Position numbers and translations under genes: made by a program. This document shows, one piece after another, positions 23,172-33,231 of a stretch of 64,000 bases of DNA (positions are counted from its first letter, which is position 1; every line of letters starts with the position of its first letter). Origin of the DNA: Mesostigma viride. Taxonomy: Eukaryota > Streptophyta > Mesostigmatophyceae > Mesostigmatales > Mesostigmataceae. The stretch is taken from positions 1,411,234 to 1,475,233 of the forward strand of contig RPFO01000115.1 in NCBI GenBank assembly GCA_009746045.1, given 5' to 3'. The notes below the pieces were generated by a model. It had not been told where the DNA came from and ran no database searches. It saw only the letters and a list, made by a program, of their open reading frames with translations.

Positions 23172-25266
23172 CTGCCGCCAAAAGGCGCCCGAGCTCCGTG
23201 CCTTTTTCTGCCCGCCCCTCGCAGCGGGTGAGACCTCGGTGGCGGCCCAGCTGGGGGTGACGACTCCAGGCGGGGCGGATATCCTCATCCATTCGGTGCA
23301 GGCCTACCTCGAGGCCCACCCCACCCACGCTGTCGTCAAGGTCGACTGCCACAACGCGTTCAACAGTCTGTCCCGCGCCAGCATGTTTGCGGCCGTCATG
23401 GAGTCCTTCGAGGACTTGTACGCTTGGACAGCCGTGTGCTACGGCCAGCCCGGCCAACTGGTTCACATCATGGAGGACGGCACTCGCGGCGGCCTGCTGT
23501 CGCGGTCGGGCACCCAGCAAGGGGACCCCCTGGGACCCCTGTACTTTGCCGCCCCCCTCCAGGGTTGCCTCCAAGCGGTCCATGCTGCCCACCCGGCGGT
23601 CGCTATTCAGGCCTACTTGGATGATATCTACCTGCTGGGCCCTGTGCCGGACACCACCGCGGCTCTGCTGGCACTGCAGACCGCGGTGGCCGACATCAAC
23701 CTCCAGTTGACCCTTGCCAAGTGCGCGGTGTACTCGCCCCAAGGTGATTGCTCCGGCTTTCCGCCCCAGCTCTTGGGCCGGGACGAGCGCCTCCATGGGT
23801 TGGATGTCCTCGGCGTTCCGGTTGGCGACCCCGCGTTTGTCATCGATGCTCTGCGGGCCGCCCTCGAGGCACGCACTGAGGTACTGCCCTTGATTGCGCG
23901 CCTTCATGATTCGCAGACCAAGGGTCTGCTTCTGTGGTTTTGCGCTCACCCTCGCGTCGTTCACTGGCTCCGGGGCGCTCTTCCGTCTCAGGTCCGGCTG
24001 GCCGCCGAGGGCCACGACGAACGCATCCAGTCGGCCTTGGCGCAGCTGGTCCCGGGCCCCGACCTCCCGCCACATGCTATTCGCATTGCCTCCCTGCCTG
24101 CACGGATGGGTGGCTGCGGTCTGACTCGTGCCGCCCGGCTGGCCCCAGCAGCCTTTTTGGGCTCCGTCGCTCAGTCGTGGGCGGAAAGCTGCCGGCTCCT
24201 GCCCCTTTTGGCAACGGCAGCGCCTGACCTCCTGGACCCCAGCAGCCCTTTGCCCTTCGTCACCGCCATCCAGGAGGCCTATGCTGAGATCCAGCAGGCC
24301 TGTTCTCCCGTCCGTGCCGCTCAGGCGGTACAGCGCCACCTCCCTCGCGGCACTCCCTCGGTCGCCTCCGTTCAATCTCCCGCCGCATTCCCTGCTCGCG
24401 TCATCGATAAACACCAGAAAACCTACGCGGGTATTCTGCACACGGCTGATTGGATTGCTCTTTTCGCGGACCTCAACGCCCAGGGACGTGCGTGGCTGTT
24501 CTCGCTTTCCTTGCGGAGTGTGGGCTCGGCGTACCTTCGTGCTCTTCCCATGGCCCCCCCATTCGCCTTGGCTCCCAGCCACTACTCGGTGGCGCTCCGG
24601 CACCAGCTATTTGCCCCGCAGCCTCTTGTTCCGGCCGGGCGGCCTTGTGGTAGCTGTGGGCAGCCGCTGGATCCCACGGGGACTCACTACCTTGCCTGCA
24701 TGGGGGGCCAACAGAATCAGAATTGGTATTTGTATTTGCACACTGTCCTCCTGACGGTGGTGCTCGCCATGATTCGGTCGGTTTTCCCCCACGCGAACAT
24801 CCGGTCCGAGGATGCGGATGGCGCTGCCTTCTATTCCCCCAACCACCGGCCTGACATCGTGGTGCTGGACTTTGAGGGGGGTGGCCGGCATCTGCTTATT
24901 GACGTTTCGGTGGCGCGGCCCTTGGCTCTTAGCCACGTGGCTGGGGCCTCCCTCACGGCAGGTTACACGGCGGACCGGGCGGAGCGGGCCAAGCTCCTGG
25001 CCTACGGCGACGTCGGGCACCATCGTGTGGTGCCCTTTGTCCTGGAGGAGTTTGGGGCCATGGGGCCCCTGACCTCCGCCTTCTTCAAGGAGTGTTGCCG
25101 GCTCCGGGAGGACCGGCTGGACCTGGAGGGCCAGCGGGCCCCATGGTCGGCGCGGACCTGGACGTCATATTGGCGTCAGCGCTTGTCGGTGGCGCTGACT
25201 CGGGCCATGGCGGACATCATGCTCCGCCGTACGCGGGCTGATTTTGCGGTGCAGCAGGGCTATTAG
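23172..25266 (+). CDS. LINE ORF2 fragment: reverse transcriptase, CCHC motif, RLE-like domain
   Basis: An open frame of about 690 codons, without its N-terminus and probably without its own start codon. Residues are numbered from GTG 23239. The reverse transcriptase shows block A VDCHNAFNS (Asp 36), block B QQGDPLGPL (94-101) and block C AYLDDI (YLDD 126-129), so catalytic aspartates are present. At about 470-487 lies CGSCG...THYLAC, a Cys-Cys-His-Cys knuckle. At about 537-556, RPDIVVLDF followed by LLIDVSVA resembles the PD-(D/E)XK core of restriction-like endonucleases of R2/CRE/NeSL-type elements. The knuckle-plus-endonuclease order after the reverse transcriptase fits that type. An upstream apurinic-type endonuclease, as in Dualen/RandI, cannot be excluded because the 5' part is missing. 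No internal stop is visible, so the copy is young. Clade assignment is inference. Confidence 0.85.
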
Positions 25267-25402
25267 GTTCCTCCCGTTAGGCGTTTCCATTGGTCTTATC
25301 GTAGTATAGAGCTTTGACATGGCTCTGTATATAGGTTTATAGCTGGGCGTTTGCTTTGGTTTGAGTGATTTCACTCTGCTGTAAGTAATTATATTTTTAA
25401 TA
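23172..25402 (+). mobile_element. 5'-truncated LINE flanked by a 14 bp target duplication
   Basis: Coding starts inside the reverse transcriptase and runs to the stop at 25264-25266. A 3' UTR follows, ending TTTCACTCTGCTGTAAGTAA and an AT-rich tail. The direct repeat TATATATGAAGGAT is at 23158-23171 and 25403-25416. The repeat is AT-rich, so its exact length is slightly ambiguous, but GAAGGAT gives it specificity. A second truncated copy (29669-30013) and a 28 bp tail-only copy (25823-25850) share the same 3' end. A diverged relative lies at 31805-32186. Confidence 0.88.
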
Positions 25403-25416
25403 TATATATGAAGGAT

Positions 25417-25485
25417 AGACGATAGTACCGGCTACGCCCCCTTCTAAAGAAGGATTCAGCCGTGTTCAGCCCGTCTCACGGTGCG
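25417..25485. other. Unassigned spacer between LINE and SINE
   Basis: Short stretch with CTTCTAAAGAAG and a GTCTCACGGTGCGAGAC inverted repeat. Nothing else can be supported. Confidence 0.3.
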
Positions 25486-25799
25486 AGACTGAACAAGTCT
25501 CGCGTGCAGACACGTGTGTAGTACTCCTACACACAGATCTCGAGTGATTTATCTAGTACCAAATCCGAAAGGCTTGCATCACTCCCCGGACAGGAGAACT
25601 TTTGCGGATGACTGTAGGTGTAAGTTGGCGATGCCATGGTAACCGGAGACGTCCGTCCTATAGTCAGCAAAATTGGTGCGAGAGGTCCCCAGTTCGATTC
25701 CGGTCGGATTCATTTGCAGATCGCGTTTTCCGCGTTTTCCGCGGCCCGGCACTGAACGCAAAGGTTTTCACCTTTGCGGAGTGTCTGATCAGAATATAT
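25486..25799 (+). mobile_element. tRNA-derived SINE-like element, copy 1
   Basis: About 315 bp, nearly identical to 31484-31804. Bases 25652-25710 resemble a degenerate tRNA: TCCGTCCTATAGTCAGC at the start, TTGGTGCGAGAGG, and the B-box AGTTCGATTCC followed by GGTCGGA. The start and end resemble tRNA-Glu, with the anticodon arm largely missing. Downstream is a perfect hairpin CGCAAAGGT-TTTC-ACCTTTGCG. Both copies end in CTGATCAGAATATA. A B-box in a repeated non-coding unit supports pol III ancestry; activity is unknown. Confidence 0.6.
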
Positions 25800-25822
25800 G
25801 AAGGAGACATATATATAGACTG

Positions 25823-25850
25823 TTTCACTCTGCTGTAAGTAATTATATTA
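25823..25850 (+). mobile_element. Tail-only LINE insertion (28 bp)
   Basis: TTTCACTCTGCTGTAAGTAA plus ATATATTA equals the last bases of the LINE at 23172-25402. It is preceded by ATATATATAGACTG (25809-25822). The matching copy of that 14-mer lies at 31460-31473, just after the TTAA element that landed in the tail. This is an extremely 5'-truncated insertion. Confidence 0.7.
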
Positions 25851-25920
25851 TTAACCCGTGTTTTTTTACAACGCGATACATCGCGTTGTAGGGTTAGAAC
25901 GCGATGTATCGCGTTGTAAT

Positions 25921-26526
25921 CTGACACGTGGCAAACCTAAACATGCGATTTTTGGTCTGAAACTTTCAAGATAGGTCAGAAACATCTCATAGAATTCAAG
26001 AAAAAATCCTGGTATTTTTGGTATTTTTTTTGTGACAGCTGCAAACAAATATGTACCACTGAAATCAGGCATTTTCGCGGGACGAAGGTGAAGACGACGG
26101 CGATGGCGGCAGGTAGATCTCGCCAGTTTTCGCGCGAATTTCAGTGGCTGTTGGGTAGCACGACCATGATGATGCGTTCAAAGGTTGATAATTAGGTTTC
26201 TACGAGTTTGTTGAGGTACTGGGGCAAAGGAAACGTAGTTTTTTCCAGTTTCTCACCCAACTTTCATGCGGAAACCCTGGAAACCGGCATACATATTATT
26301 ACGTCAAGACTCGGGGCTGCTGCGGCACCATGCTTGGTATTTCCATGGTGTTTCGACTTCTTAAGGGGAGGTGGCACCCCAAAAACCTTAAAAATTGAAC
26401 TATGGTAATAACACTTGAAATTCATTTGCACAATGCTGAAATATGATTGCGGGCACTAAATAACATCTCTTGTGACTTGTCCATGCACTTGTTGGGGGTA
26501 CTACCCCCAAGTATACGCCAATACTC
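25921..26526. other. Interior of TTAA element, no gene seen
   Basis: AT-rich to mixed sequence without recognisable frames or RNA genes. Confidence 0.45.
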
Positions 26527-26590
26527 CGGGGGTTAATGCTCCGTGACTCCCCAACGGGAGCACGAGTCTAATTAATTAATTAATTAATAC
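26527..26590 (+). repeat. Family T retroposon end with TTAA tail
   Basis: GTTAATGCTCCGTGACTCCC followed by the CAACGGGAGCAC hairpin arm, GAGTCT and an AATT repeat. Almost identical to 9727-9785. Confidence 0.7.
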
Positions 26591-26950
26591 GCCAATATTG
26601 CGCTATAAATAGAAAAAGACGCTAATTAGGGCTGGGTATGCCCCAGCCAATGCACACATTTGTTGGCAACCAAAAATCAACCATTTGTAGTTCCCTGAGT
26701 GTGTAGCTTGCTGAGCTATTTACATCATGGAAATGGCAAAACCTTGAACAGTTATTAATTTTCCCGCAAAACAGGTCTTTTTTTACCGGACATTGGGAAT
26801 AAACATATCATAAACACTTCAGATAAGGCCACAAAATCAAGCGAAAATCCGGCTAACAGGGGGACAGCAGTGGTCCAAGTCCCAGGTCATTCCGACAAGT
26901 CTAGCTCAAGTTATAAGGTTTTGCGTGCTAAAACCTGAACATACGCTAAA

Positions 26951-27042
26951 TGAGTCGAAAACGCGGAAAAGATAACGGCAGGCTCGAGCTACCATGGTCC
27001 GGATTCTCCCGATTTCTGGCCTGCGCTGGTTGTCTCTTTGAT
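26951..27042 (-). repeat. Dispersed repeat R1, copy 4
   Basis: Inverted copy of the repeat at 5462-5570, including the flanking GAGTCGAAAACGCGGAAAAG part. The 21.5 kb distance shows the repeat is dispersed rather than local. Confidence 0.7.
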
Positions 27043-27044
27043 AC

Positions 27045-29192
27045 GCTAAATGAGGTTTTTCTGTGTATAAGGCCACCTAGACAGCATGTTTTCCATCCAA
27101 GAAGCCAAAAAACATGCCCAACTCGATCACACAACATAAGAAAAGGCTAGGCACCTCATCTGCCCTCCCCTGCCCTCAGCATGGCCAGCCTTGCCAGCGT
27201 GCGCATAGCAACACCTTCGCTAGGCATACACGCACCAAGAGAGCATACACTATGCTCAGCCCAAGGTTACCATGTAAATTTATGCCAAGAACTCAGCAAG
27301 TATACGTGTAAAAACCTTAGAAAGACTGCCCAAGCAATAGAGGCAACTGCAGCCTGCAAACTTGGCAGCAAATCATACATGCTGTCTGCCATGCATTCAC
27401 ATCCTATCCAGCTTGCCTTGCTGCACACATAGCAGGGAAGTCTTAATGGTTATAGCTCAAGGAAAGCAATAAAAACACCTATCTAATGCAATGCCACTCA
27501 TGCAGTATGGCCAGCAAAAGAACCACTCTCACCTTCCTTTCCAATATGGCAATTTGCTAAGAAGCTGATGCCAGCTTGTTAGCCTCTAGGCACATGCCGG
27601 ATGTCTTTACTAAAACAGGCGTGTCAGATCCGGCACATAACAAAGCGTCTGAGCAAGCTCATGTCCAAAGGATTATGGAAAACGAATGTCAACACATTAC
27701 CAACAACTTGACCTCGGCGCCTTAAGCATGCCAGCCACAAACTACACGAAATTGTACGAAATTGCTAGGAATCTGACGATGCAACCGAAAGGAATGGAGC
27801 GCTTCCTGCAGGGAAACTGCCCGAAAAAAAGGCGAAAGGCCGACGTTATTGCACCTGCCTGCGTGGAAATGTTTCATGCATAAACTGGCACGCAAGCTCG
27901 AACAATAAAAGACATCATCCATTGATCAGGCGAACAAGGAAGGTGCGCCTTCCGTGAATACGTCGAAGGCGACATGCGCAGGCCTGCGTAGGTTCTTACC
28001 TTGAATGCCGGAAATGTAAAAGAAACCGGGAAGCTTCGGCACAAACTCGACAACACCATTAAGTTAGCTTCATAATCGCTCTTTAGAGCCTACGTTGCCT
28101 CACAATAGCTGCCGTAAACCTGCATTAAATTTCATGATCCGCAAGAGAAATTATATCCTGGACCCCCGCGCCCGTAGCCGTTCGAGAAATTAGCGATATT
28201 GCAAACCGTAAACTTTCCGCCATGACATGAGGTCATCAACTAATCTTCTGCGAAATTCAAGCATTTTTTCTAGCTGTTTACGTGCCATATCGATTAATAT
28301 TGCATAAAGGCATGCCGCCATGGCCACCTCCGCGAGGGTTGAGCGGTCCGGGCACACATTATACACCGTACGGACGGTACCGCGAATTTTTTGGCGCGGA
28401 AAATATTCGGCGCGCCACGTCCACATGTTTATTCATTCCGAACGCCCGGACTCTCGGCTAAACCGAGATTTGTGCAGACTTTTATTGGGTAGCTCCGGGC
28501 ATGATGGTGCCTGCAAATAGCGTAAGGCGTGACCGTGGCTATTGCTACGGTATGCTGTATTTTCCTGGAAATGGCCTCTGCCACCGGCTCAATAGTGCTT
28601 GCAGGCGTAAGTATATCGTGTTTCTACCTAGTTTCTGCCAGTTTTCCACTTATTTCTACCGACCTCTGCCCAGCCTCTCTAGCTAAGACCGCCATCCTAC
28701 TCGACGTTGCTTGCATGTCAGCCATAGCAGGTTGCAGTTGTGCAGTATTTAGGTGCTGTATACGTCGTCAAGCCGTGCATATATCGTGAGGATTGGATGT
28801 TGATGGTTTATACTGCGTTGATTGTGCAAGAAGATCAGCTGGGTGCCCATAATCATGGTGTATAATCATGTGTTGTTAGCATCTTGCCACCATTTGCTAG
28901 CATGCATTCCAGCGTCATCTTTGCCTGCATGTAAGCTCATGGATCACTCAACCTATCCAAGCCTTGCATTACACGTGCCTCTTTCTTTCAGTATTGCACG
29001 CGTTATGGAATGAAAACCCAGCACCTCCATTCCCACGAGGCATGTGCTCAACACGTTGTGAGAGTGGATGATGCTTTGGCTATGGCTGCCTGATTCAGTC
29101 ATATTAGGTCATCCAGTCATGATGTTTGATGCATGTTTGATGCAGTATAACTTATACAACACCTATTTTCAACGTTTTGACCCTCCAAGCTC
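27045..29192. other. Interior of TTAA element, no gene seen
   Basis: Many short frames, none longer than 90 codons and none with a domain I recognise. No tRNA, array or clear promoter. A MITE or old transposon could be hidden here, but I cannot show one. Confidence 0.4.
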
Positions 29193-29668
29193 ACTATTAA
29201 TTAATTAATTAATTAATTAATTATCAACATCACTCCGTTGGGAGTAGATGTAGCACATAGCCCTGAGAAGGGGCATATGGCTTTTAATACATTCTGGGCT
29301 ACTTCATGCAAGGGTGGGAATGTAAGCTACCCCTGCTCTAGGTGCACCAGGGCACCTGCACCCTCATGGTCTATCACGCTATGCCCGGGTAAGGGGGGAG
29401 CATGCCTGTGAGGGAGGAAGATCATCATGGCTATACAAGAGCTAGGACATGGCTTCTCGACAGAGAGCATCTCTCTGCATGGCATAGCATGGCTAAATTC
29501 TTAATGCAACATCCATGGGGGTCCCATTATAGACAAAGCATGGCTAAATGTTGAAGGCATCGTCCATGGGGGCCATTATGGGCGCACATGCGCGTGGGCC
29601 ACATGCTAGGCTAAGCCTTACTAATCTACACTACTGGTATATAAATTCCTAGTAGGTATATATATTCC

Positions 29669-30013
29669 ATGGCCCGGCCCCTGACCTCCGCCTTCTTCAA
29701 GGAGTGTTGCCGGCTCCGGGAGGACCGGCTGGACCTGGAGGGCCAGCGGGCCCCATGGTCGGCGCGGACCTGGACGTCATATTGGCGTCAGCGCTTGTCG
29801 GTGGCGCTGACTCGGGCCATGGCTGACATCATGCTCCGCCGTACGCGGGCTGATTTTGCGGTGCAGCAGGGCTATTAGGTTCCTCCCGTTAGGAGTTTCC
29901 ATTGGTCTTATCGTAGTATAGAGATTTGACATGGCTCTGTATAGAGGTTTATAGCTGGGCGTTTGCTTTGGTTTGAGTGATTTCACTCTGCTGTAAGTAA
30001 TTATATTATAATA
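29669..30013 (+). mobile_element. LINE 3' fragment with 11 bp target duplication
   Basis: Encodes the last about 65 residues of the LINE protein (LTSAFFKECCRLREDRLDLE to QQGY), nearly identical to 25070-25266, then the same 3' UTR and AT tail. It is flanked by ATATATATTCC at 29658-29668 and 30014-30024. It sits in the 3' UTR of the ORF1 element in opposite orientation. Confidence 0.85.
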
Positions 30014-30023
30014 ATATATATTC

Positions 30024-31046
30024 CTAGTCTGAGGTGGCAGGAGGGGGCTGCCAGGGCTTGTGGTCAACGTGGATGACCGCCCCCCTCCAGTATACCGGCT
30101 TCCCCCTTGCGCTCTGCCGGAGCTGAAGGTAGGTCGGCCATAGCTCGCGTCGCCGCTGTTGCTGGGCCATGGTCAAGTCGTCGTCCAGCGTGAAGCGAGT
30201 CTCCGAGAGCTTCTTGCGGCATTTAAGGAACGCCAGCTTGTCCGCCATGTACTTAAAGGTGAGGAGCACGGGTGCCGGGCCAGCCTTCCCCCGCGCGCGG
30301 GGGAGGCGGACGGCCGACATGGCCAGCTCACCAGTGAGTAACATGGGGGCAAGAATGGCGCGCTTAAATGCCTCAAGAAGGCTCGTGGAGGTCTCACCTG
30401 CCTGCTGGTCGAAGTGCTTGACGATGACATTGTGGCTGCGCCGGGCGATGTCGGCTTCCTCGCGAAGGTCGAGGGCTTGTTGCTTGAGTTGTGCCGAGAT
30501 GGTGGAGGTGGTGGAGGTGGTGTGTTGCTTAAGCAAGTCCGCCCAGGTGGAGGGAGCATCGCCGGCCGGGCCAGCAGGAGCCGGCTGGGCGGCGAGGTCC
30601 TTCACCGCCTGGGCGGTGAGGCCGGCGGTGTCATGCAAGCTCTCAAGGGCGGTGGCGGTGGCTTGAAGGCGTTGGTCGAGGTCGAGGAGCTGGGCTTTGA
30701 TGTCGGCAGTGGAGGCGGAAATGGAAGTGGAGGTGGAGGCGGCAGCGGCGGAAATGTGAGGAAGTTCAGCAGCCAGCGTGCCACCCATTGCTGCGACGTC
30801 AGCAGCAAGGGGGGTCACGTGCTGCTGAAAGGCTTCCGTGAGGATGGAACGGAGGGTGGAGGCGGAGATGGATGGAGCCCAGATCTCGCCGTCAGAGCGC
30901 TGGAGAAGGGAGTTGAGGACGGCGTGCTGGAGTTCGGGGCGGGGGCAGCCAAGCATGGCGCCGCCTAGCCAGGGGCTGCCGTTGGTGCAGAGGAGGCGAC
31001 CTATGGCCCCGTTTATGGGGCTCGGGTCGTTGCGTAATGTTGTCAA
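30024..31046 (-). CDS. Retroposon ORF1-like protein, 340 residues
   Basis: An intact frame whose C-terminal half matches a second frame at 40960-41812. The shared blocks are WADLLK, a region around HNVIVKHFD, a middle PVLLTFKYMADKLAFL, LDDDLTMAQQQRRRELWP and PVYWRGAVIHVDHKPWQPP. The N-terminal half is Ala/Ser/Thr-rich with heptad-like leucines (about 115-150). This layout, coiled coil then RRM-like fold then basic/aromatic C-terminal domain, is that of nucleic-acid-binding ORF1 proteins of L1-type LINEs. Domain identity is inferred from pattern and layout. The start is uncertain because the 5' border of the element is unknown. The stop is at 30024-30026, directly beside the target duplication of the LINE fragment. 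Confidence 0.65.
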   Translation of the reverse strand: MTTLRNDPSPINGAIGRLLCTNGSPWLGGAMLGCPRPELQHAVLNSLLQRSDGEIWAPSISASTLRSILTEAFQQHVTPLAADVAAMGGTLAAELPHISAAAASTSTSISASTADIKAQLLDLDQRLQATATALESLHDTAGLTAQAVKDLAAQPAPAGPAGDAPSTWADLLKQHTTSTTSTISAQLKQQALDLREEADIARRSHNVIVKHFDQQAGETSTSLLEAFKRAILAPMLLTGELAMSAVRLPRARGKAGPAPVLLTFKYMADKLAFLKCRKKLSETRFTLDDDLTMAQQQRRRELWPTYLQLRQSARGKPVYWRGAVIHVDHKPWQPPPATSD

Positions 31047-31483
31047 GGGCTCTCATGTTTCCCACTGCGTTGTACTGCGTTGTAATTGTGATGCTAATGA
31101 AAAATAGCTCCAGTGGCCCAATGGGCCTGAGTTTTGTTTCACAGAGCCTGCATATGTTGCCCATAGCTCGTGCAAGAAGCCAGATTTTTTTCATGAACCA
31201 TTTGTGAATAAGCACATGACTGGTGACCTAGGGTCAAGAAATCGCGGTCATGGTCAGACCCCCCTGTATTCAAACCAGTGTATCTCTCTAATGAATAAGC
31301 ATTTTGTAGGTCTGAGTAGCTCAAAAAATCCTTTGATTTATGGGCTTTCAGGAAAGTATATACATGACCATGAAAAAAAATTTTCCTTAGGTGCTATACG
31401 CGTTCTAAAAAAAGCTTACAACGCGATATATCGCGTTCTAATTAAATAAACACGGGTTAATATATATAGACTGATCAGAATAT

Positions 31484-31804
31484 AGACTGAACAAGTTTCG
31501 CGTGTAGACACGTGTGTAGTACTCCTACACACAGATCTCGAGTGATTTATCTAGTACCAAATCCGATAGGCTTGCATCGATCACTCCCCGGACAGGAGAA
31601 CTTTTGCGGATGACTGTAGGTGTAAGTTGGCGATGCCATGGTAACCGGAGACGTCCGTCCTATAGTCAGCGAAAGTTGGTGCGAGAGGTCCCCAGTTCGA
31701 TTCCGGTCGGATTCATTTGCAGATCGCGTTTTTCCGCGTTTTCCGCGGCCCGGCACTGAACGCAAATGGTTTTCACCTTTGCGGAGTGCCTGATCAGAAT
31801 ATAT
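31484..31804 (+). mobile_element. tRNA-derived SINE-like element, copy 2
   Basis: Same unit as 25486-25799, with the tRNA-like part at about 31653-31713. CTGATCAGAATATA stands on both sides (31471-31484 and 31790-31803). It could be a target duplication, but copy 1 also ends in that word, so it may be part of the element. Confidence 0.6.
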
Positions 31805-32186
31805 CTACTAGACCGCCTCGACCTTGAGGGTCAGACCGCCCCGTGGTCTGCCCGCACGTGGTCCTCGTATTGGCGGCAGCGCCTGTCACTCGCCCTCACT
31901 AGCTCACACCGTGGCTGATGAGTTATTCCGCCGCACCCGGGCCGCCTTTGTCGCGACCCATGCGGTCTAGATCCCTTCCAGGCCTGCATGGTGGGCCGGC
32001 AGCGCTGTTGCTGCGTGTAGTTTTGTGATGTATAGTTAGTTGTACCTTGTGCAGCTGGCGTGATGCTTGGATGTCCGTATCAGATTACTATTTTAAATTT
32101 CTTCAGGGTTATTCTCCCAGATATCGGGTTAATTTTTCCTTATGTTGCAGCCCATCTCACCTCCGTAATCTATTATTCTCACTGAA
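31805..32186 (+). pseudogene. Diverged LINE C-terminal fragment
   Basis: Encodes DRLDLEGQTAPWSARTW and SYWRQRLSLALT, then shifts frame and ends with FRRTRAAF-like sequence, stop at about 31968-31970. It matches the C-terminus of the LINE at 23172-25402 at the protein level but clearly diverges in DNA, so it is a second subfamily. The right end is near GAATATATATAGC, and the left flank is also GAATATAT. Confidence 0.7.
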
Positions 32187-33231
32187 TATATATAGCTATG
32201 GTTGTCTCCTTGATATATAGCTATGACAGCGCGCTAGCAGCACGGTGTATGATAGCAAGTCCGGTGTTTTTTGCAACGTCACCATGCATGACATCTGTTC
32301 GGTGCTGCCCCTTGGCGCAAAAGCTCTACAAACAGGTCGTGGACCGGCTGGATCGCGTAGTATCTAGCTCTGCATGCACATGCATCTGAAACCTGTGATG
32401 CCAGATCACCTTTGCCGCGGCCGTTCCAAGCTTGGCACTGGATTCATTGTCCACACGTACCGTCGCGTCGCTGCAGCAACACAATGTTTTCTGGCATATG
32501 CGGGCTTTCAAGGTTCCCGCCGCACATTTGAAACATGCTGTCCTCCGGATTTTTGCCTTTGCACCGTGTGCAGTTCTTGGGGCGTCCCCAACATCTACTG
32601 CTCCAATTTTGGTACTTTTGAAATTCCATGCCTGGAGCGCAAAGTTTGCAATATATGTGCCGTTTGTAGCTCTAGCTCTATAATAACCTGACCAACCCCG
32701 CATTCCTCAAAGTAGCACTTGTTGCCTATTCTCATTATGCGAATCACATGATTAGGATGTGCTTCATGATTGCTATTGCTCGAGATTCAATTAAGAATGA
32801 TTGACATCAATAAATGATGAACCAAATAAACCAAATTAGGCCACTTGACAAGTTCATGATCCATTTAAATTGTACAATTAAGCGATTAATTAATTCATAA
32901 ATCATACATTACATGGGATACCCCCGTCGACGAGCTAGTGGTACGTACAATGAAACATTTGAGTTTGTAACATGTCTCCATGGATATATACATGTATGCT
33001 GGACCTCGCGCATCTCAGCCCTCTAAGAAATGTTATTTGAACTCAGGTCTAGATCTAAATATATACATGATCTGGATAATATTATACACTTCCTTAAAAG
33101 AGCATGAATCGAGCTTTACAATTCAGGACAAGGAACTCGTTTGCAAATCACGGCTGAAAGGCAAGTGCTCACAACGAAGCACGTGCTCTCAAGGCTGTCC
33201 ACCTCGTCCAACCAAGCCCGGGCGAGCTGGC
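32187..33231. other. No gene seen
   Basis: Short frames at 32326-32703 on both strands overlap each other and show no domain. A short R1 fragment (GGTTGTCTCCTTGATAT) lies at about 32197-32212. The rest is AT-rich and featureless. Confidence 0.4.

Larger units (their letters stand above)
29193..31046 (-). mobile_element. ORF1-only retroposon (HAL1-like), interrupted by a LINE fragment
   Basis: On the minus strand the order is ORF1 (31046-30024), 3' UTR (about 29657-29225, homologous to 7251-7717), CCAACGGAGTGATG hairpin and an AATT-repeat tail at about 29196-29224. A 345 bp LINE fragment (29669-30013) is inserted just after the ORF1 stop. No reverse transcriptase frame follows ORF1 before the tail. 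The 5' border was not found, so the right end may extend past 31046. Confidence 0.65.
25855..31456. mobile_element. TTAA-flanked element with inverted ends, piggyBac-like
   Basis: The ends are CCCGTGTTTTTTTACAACGC on the left and, read inward from the right, CCCGTGTTTATTTAATTAGA, each followed by the palindrome AACGCGATAYATCGCGTT. Both are bordered by TTAA (25851-25854 and 31457-31460). TTAA duplication with termini starting CCC is typical of piggyBac-type transposons. The 5602 bp interior holds no frame resembling a piggyBac transposase, only other elements (ORF1 retroposon, LINE fragment, repeats), so it is non-autonomous or degenerate. Removing it restores the 14 bp target duplication of the tail-only LINE, which supports these borders strongly. 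Confidence 0.7.

Noticed and set aside
25652-25710. Functional tRNA gene
   Set aside because: The T-stem pairs poorly and the anticodon arm is largely missing; the unit is repeated with flanks.
25786-25853. SINE copy 1 sharing its 3' tail with the LINE (a LINE/SINE partnership)
   Set aside because: The LINE-like tail after SINE copy 1 has its own 14 bp target duplication and is a separate insertion; SINE copy 2 has no such tail.
29669-31046. Twin-primed LINE insertion with inverted 5' part
   Set aside because: The inverted ORF1 lies beyond the LINE 3' tail, not before it, and the LINE fragment has its own target duplication.
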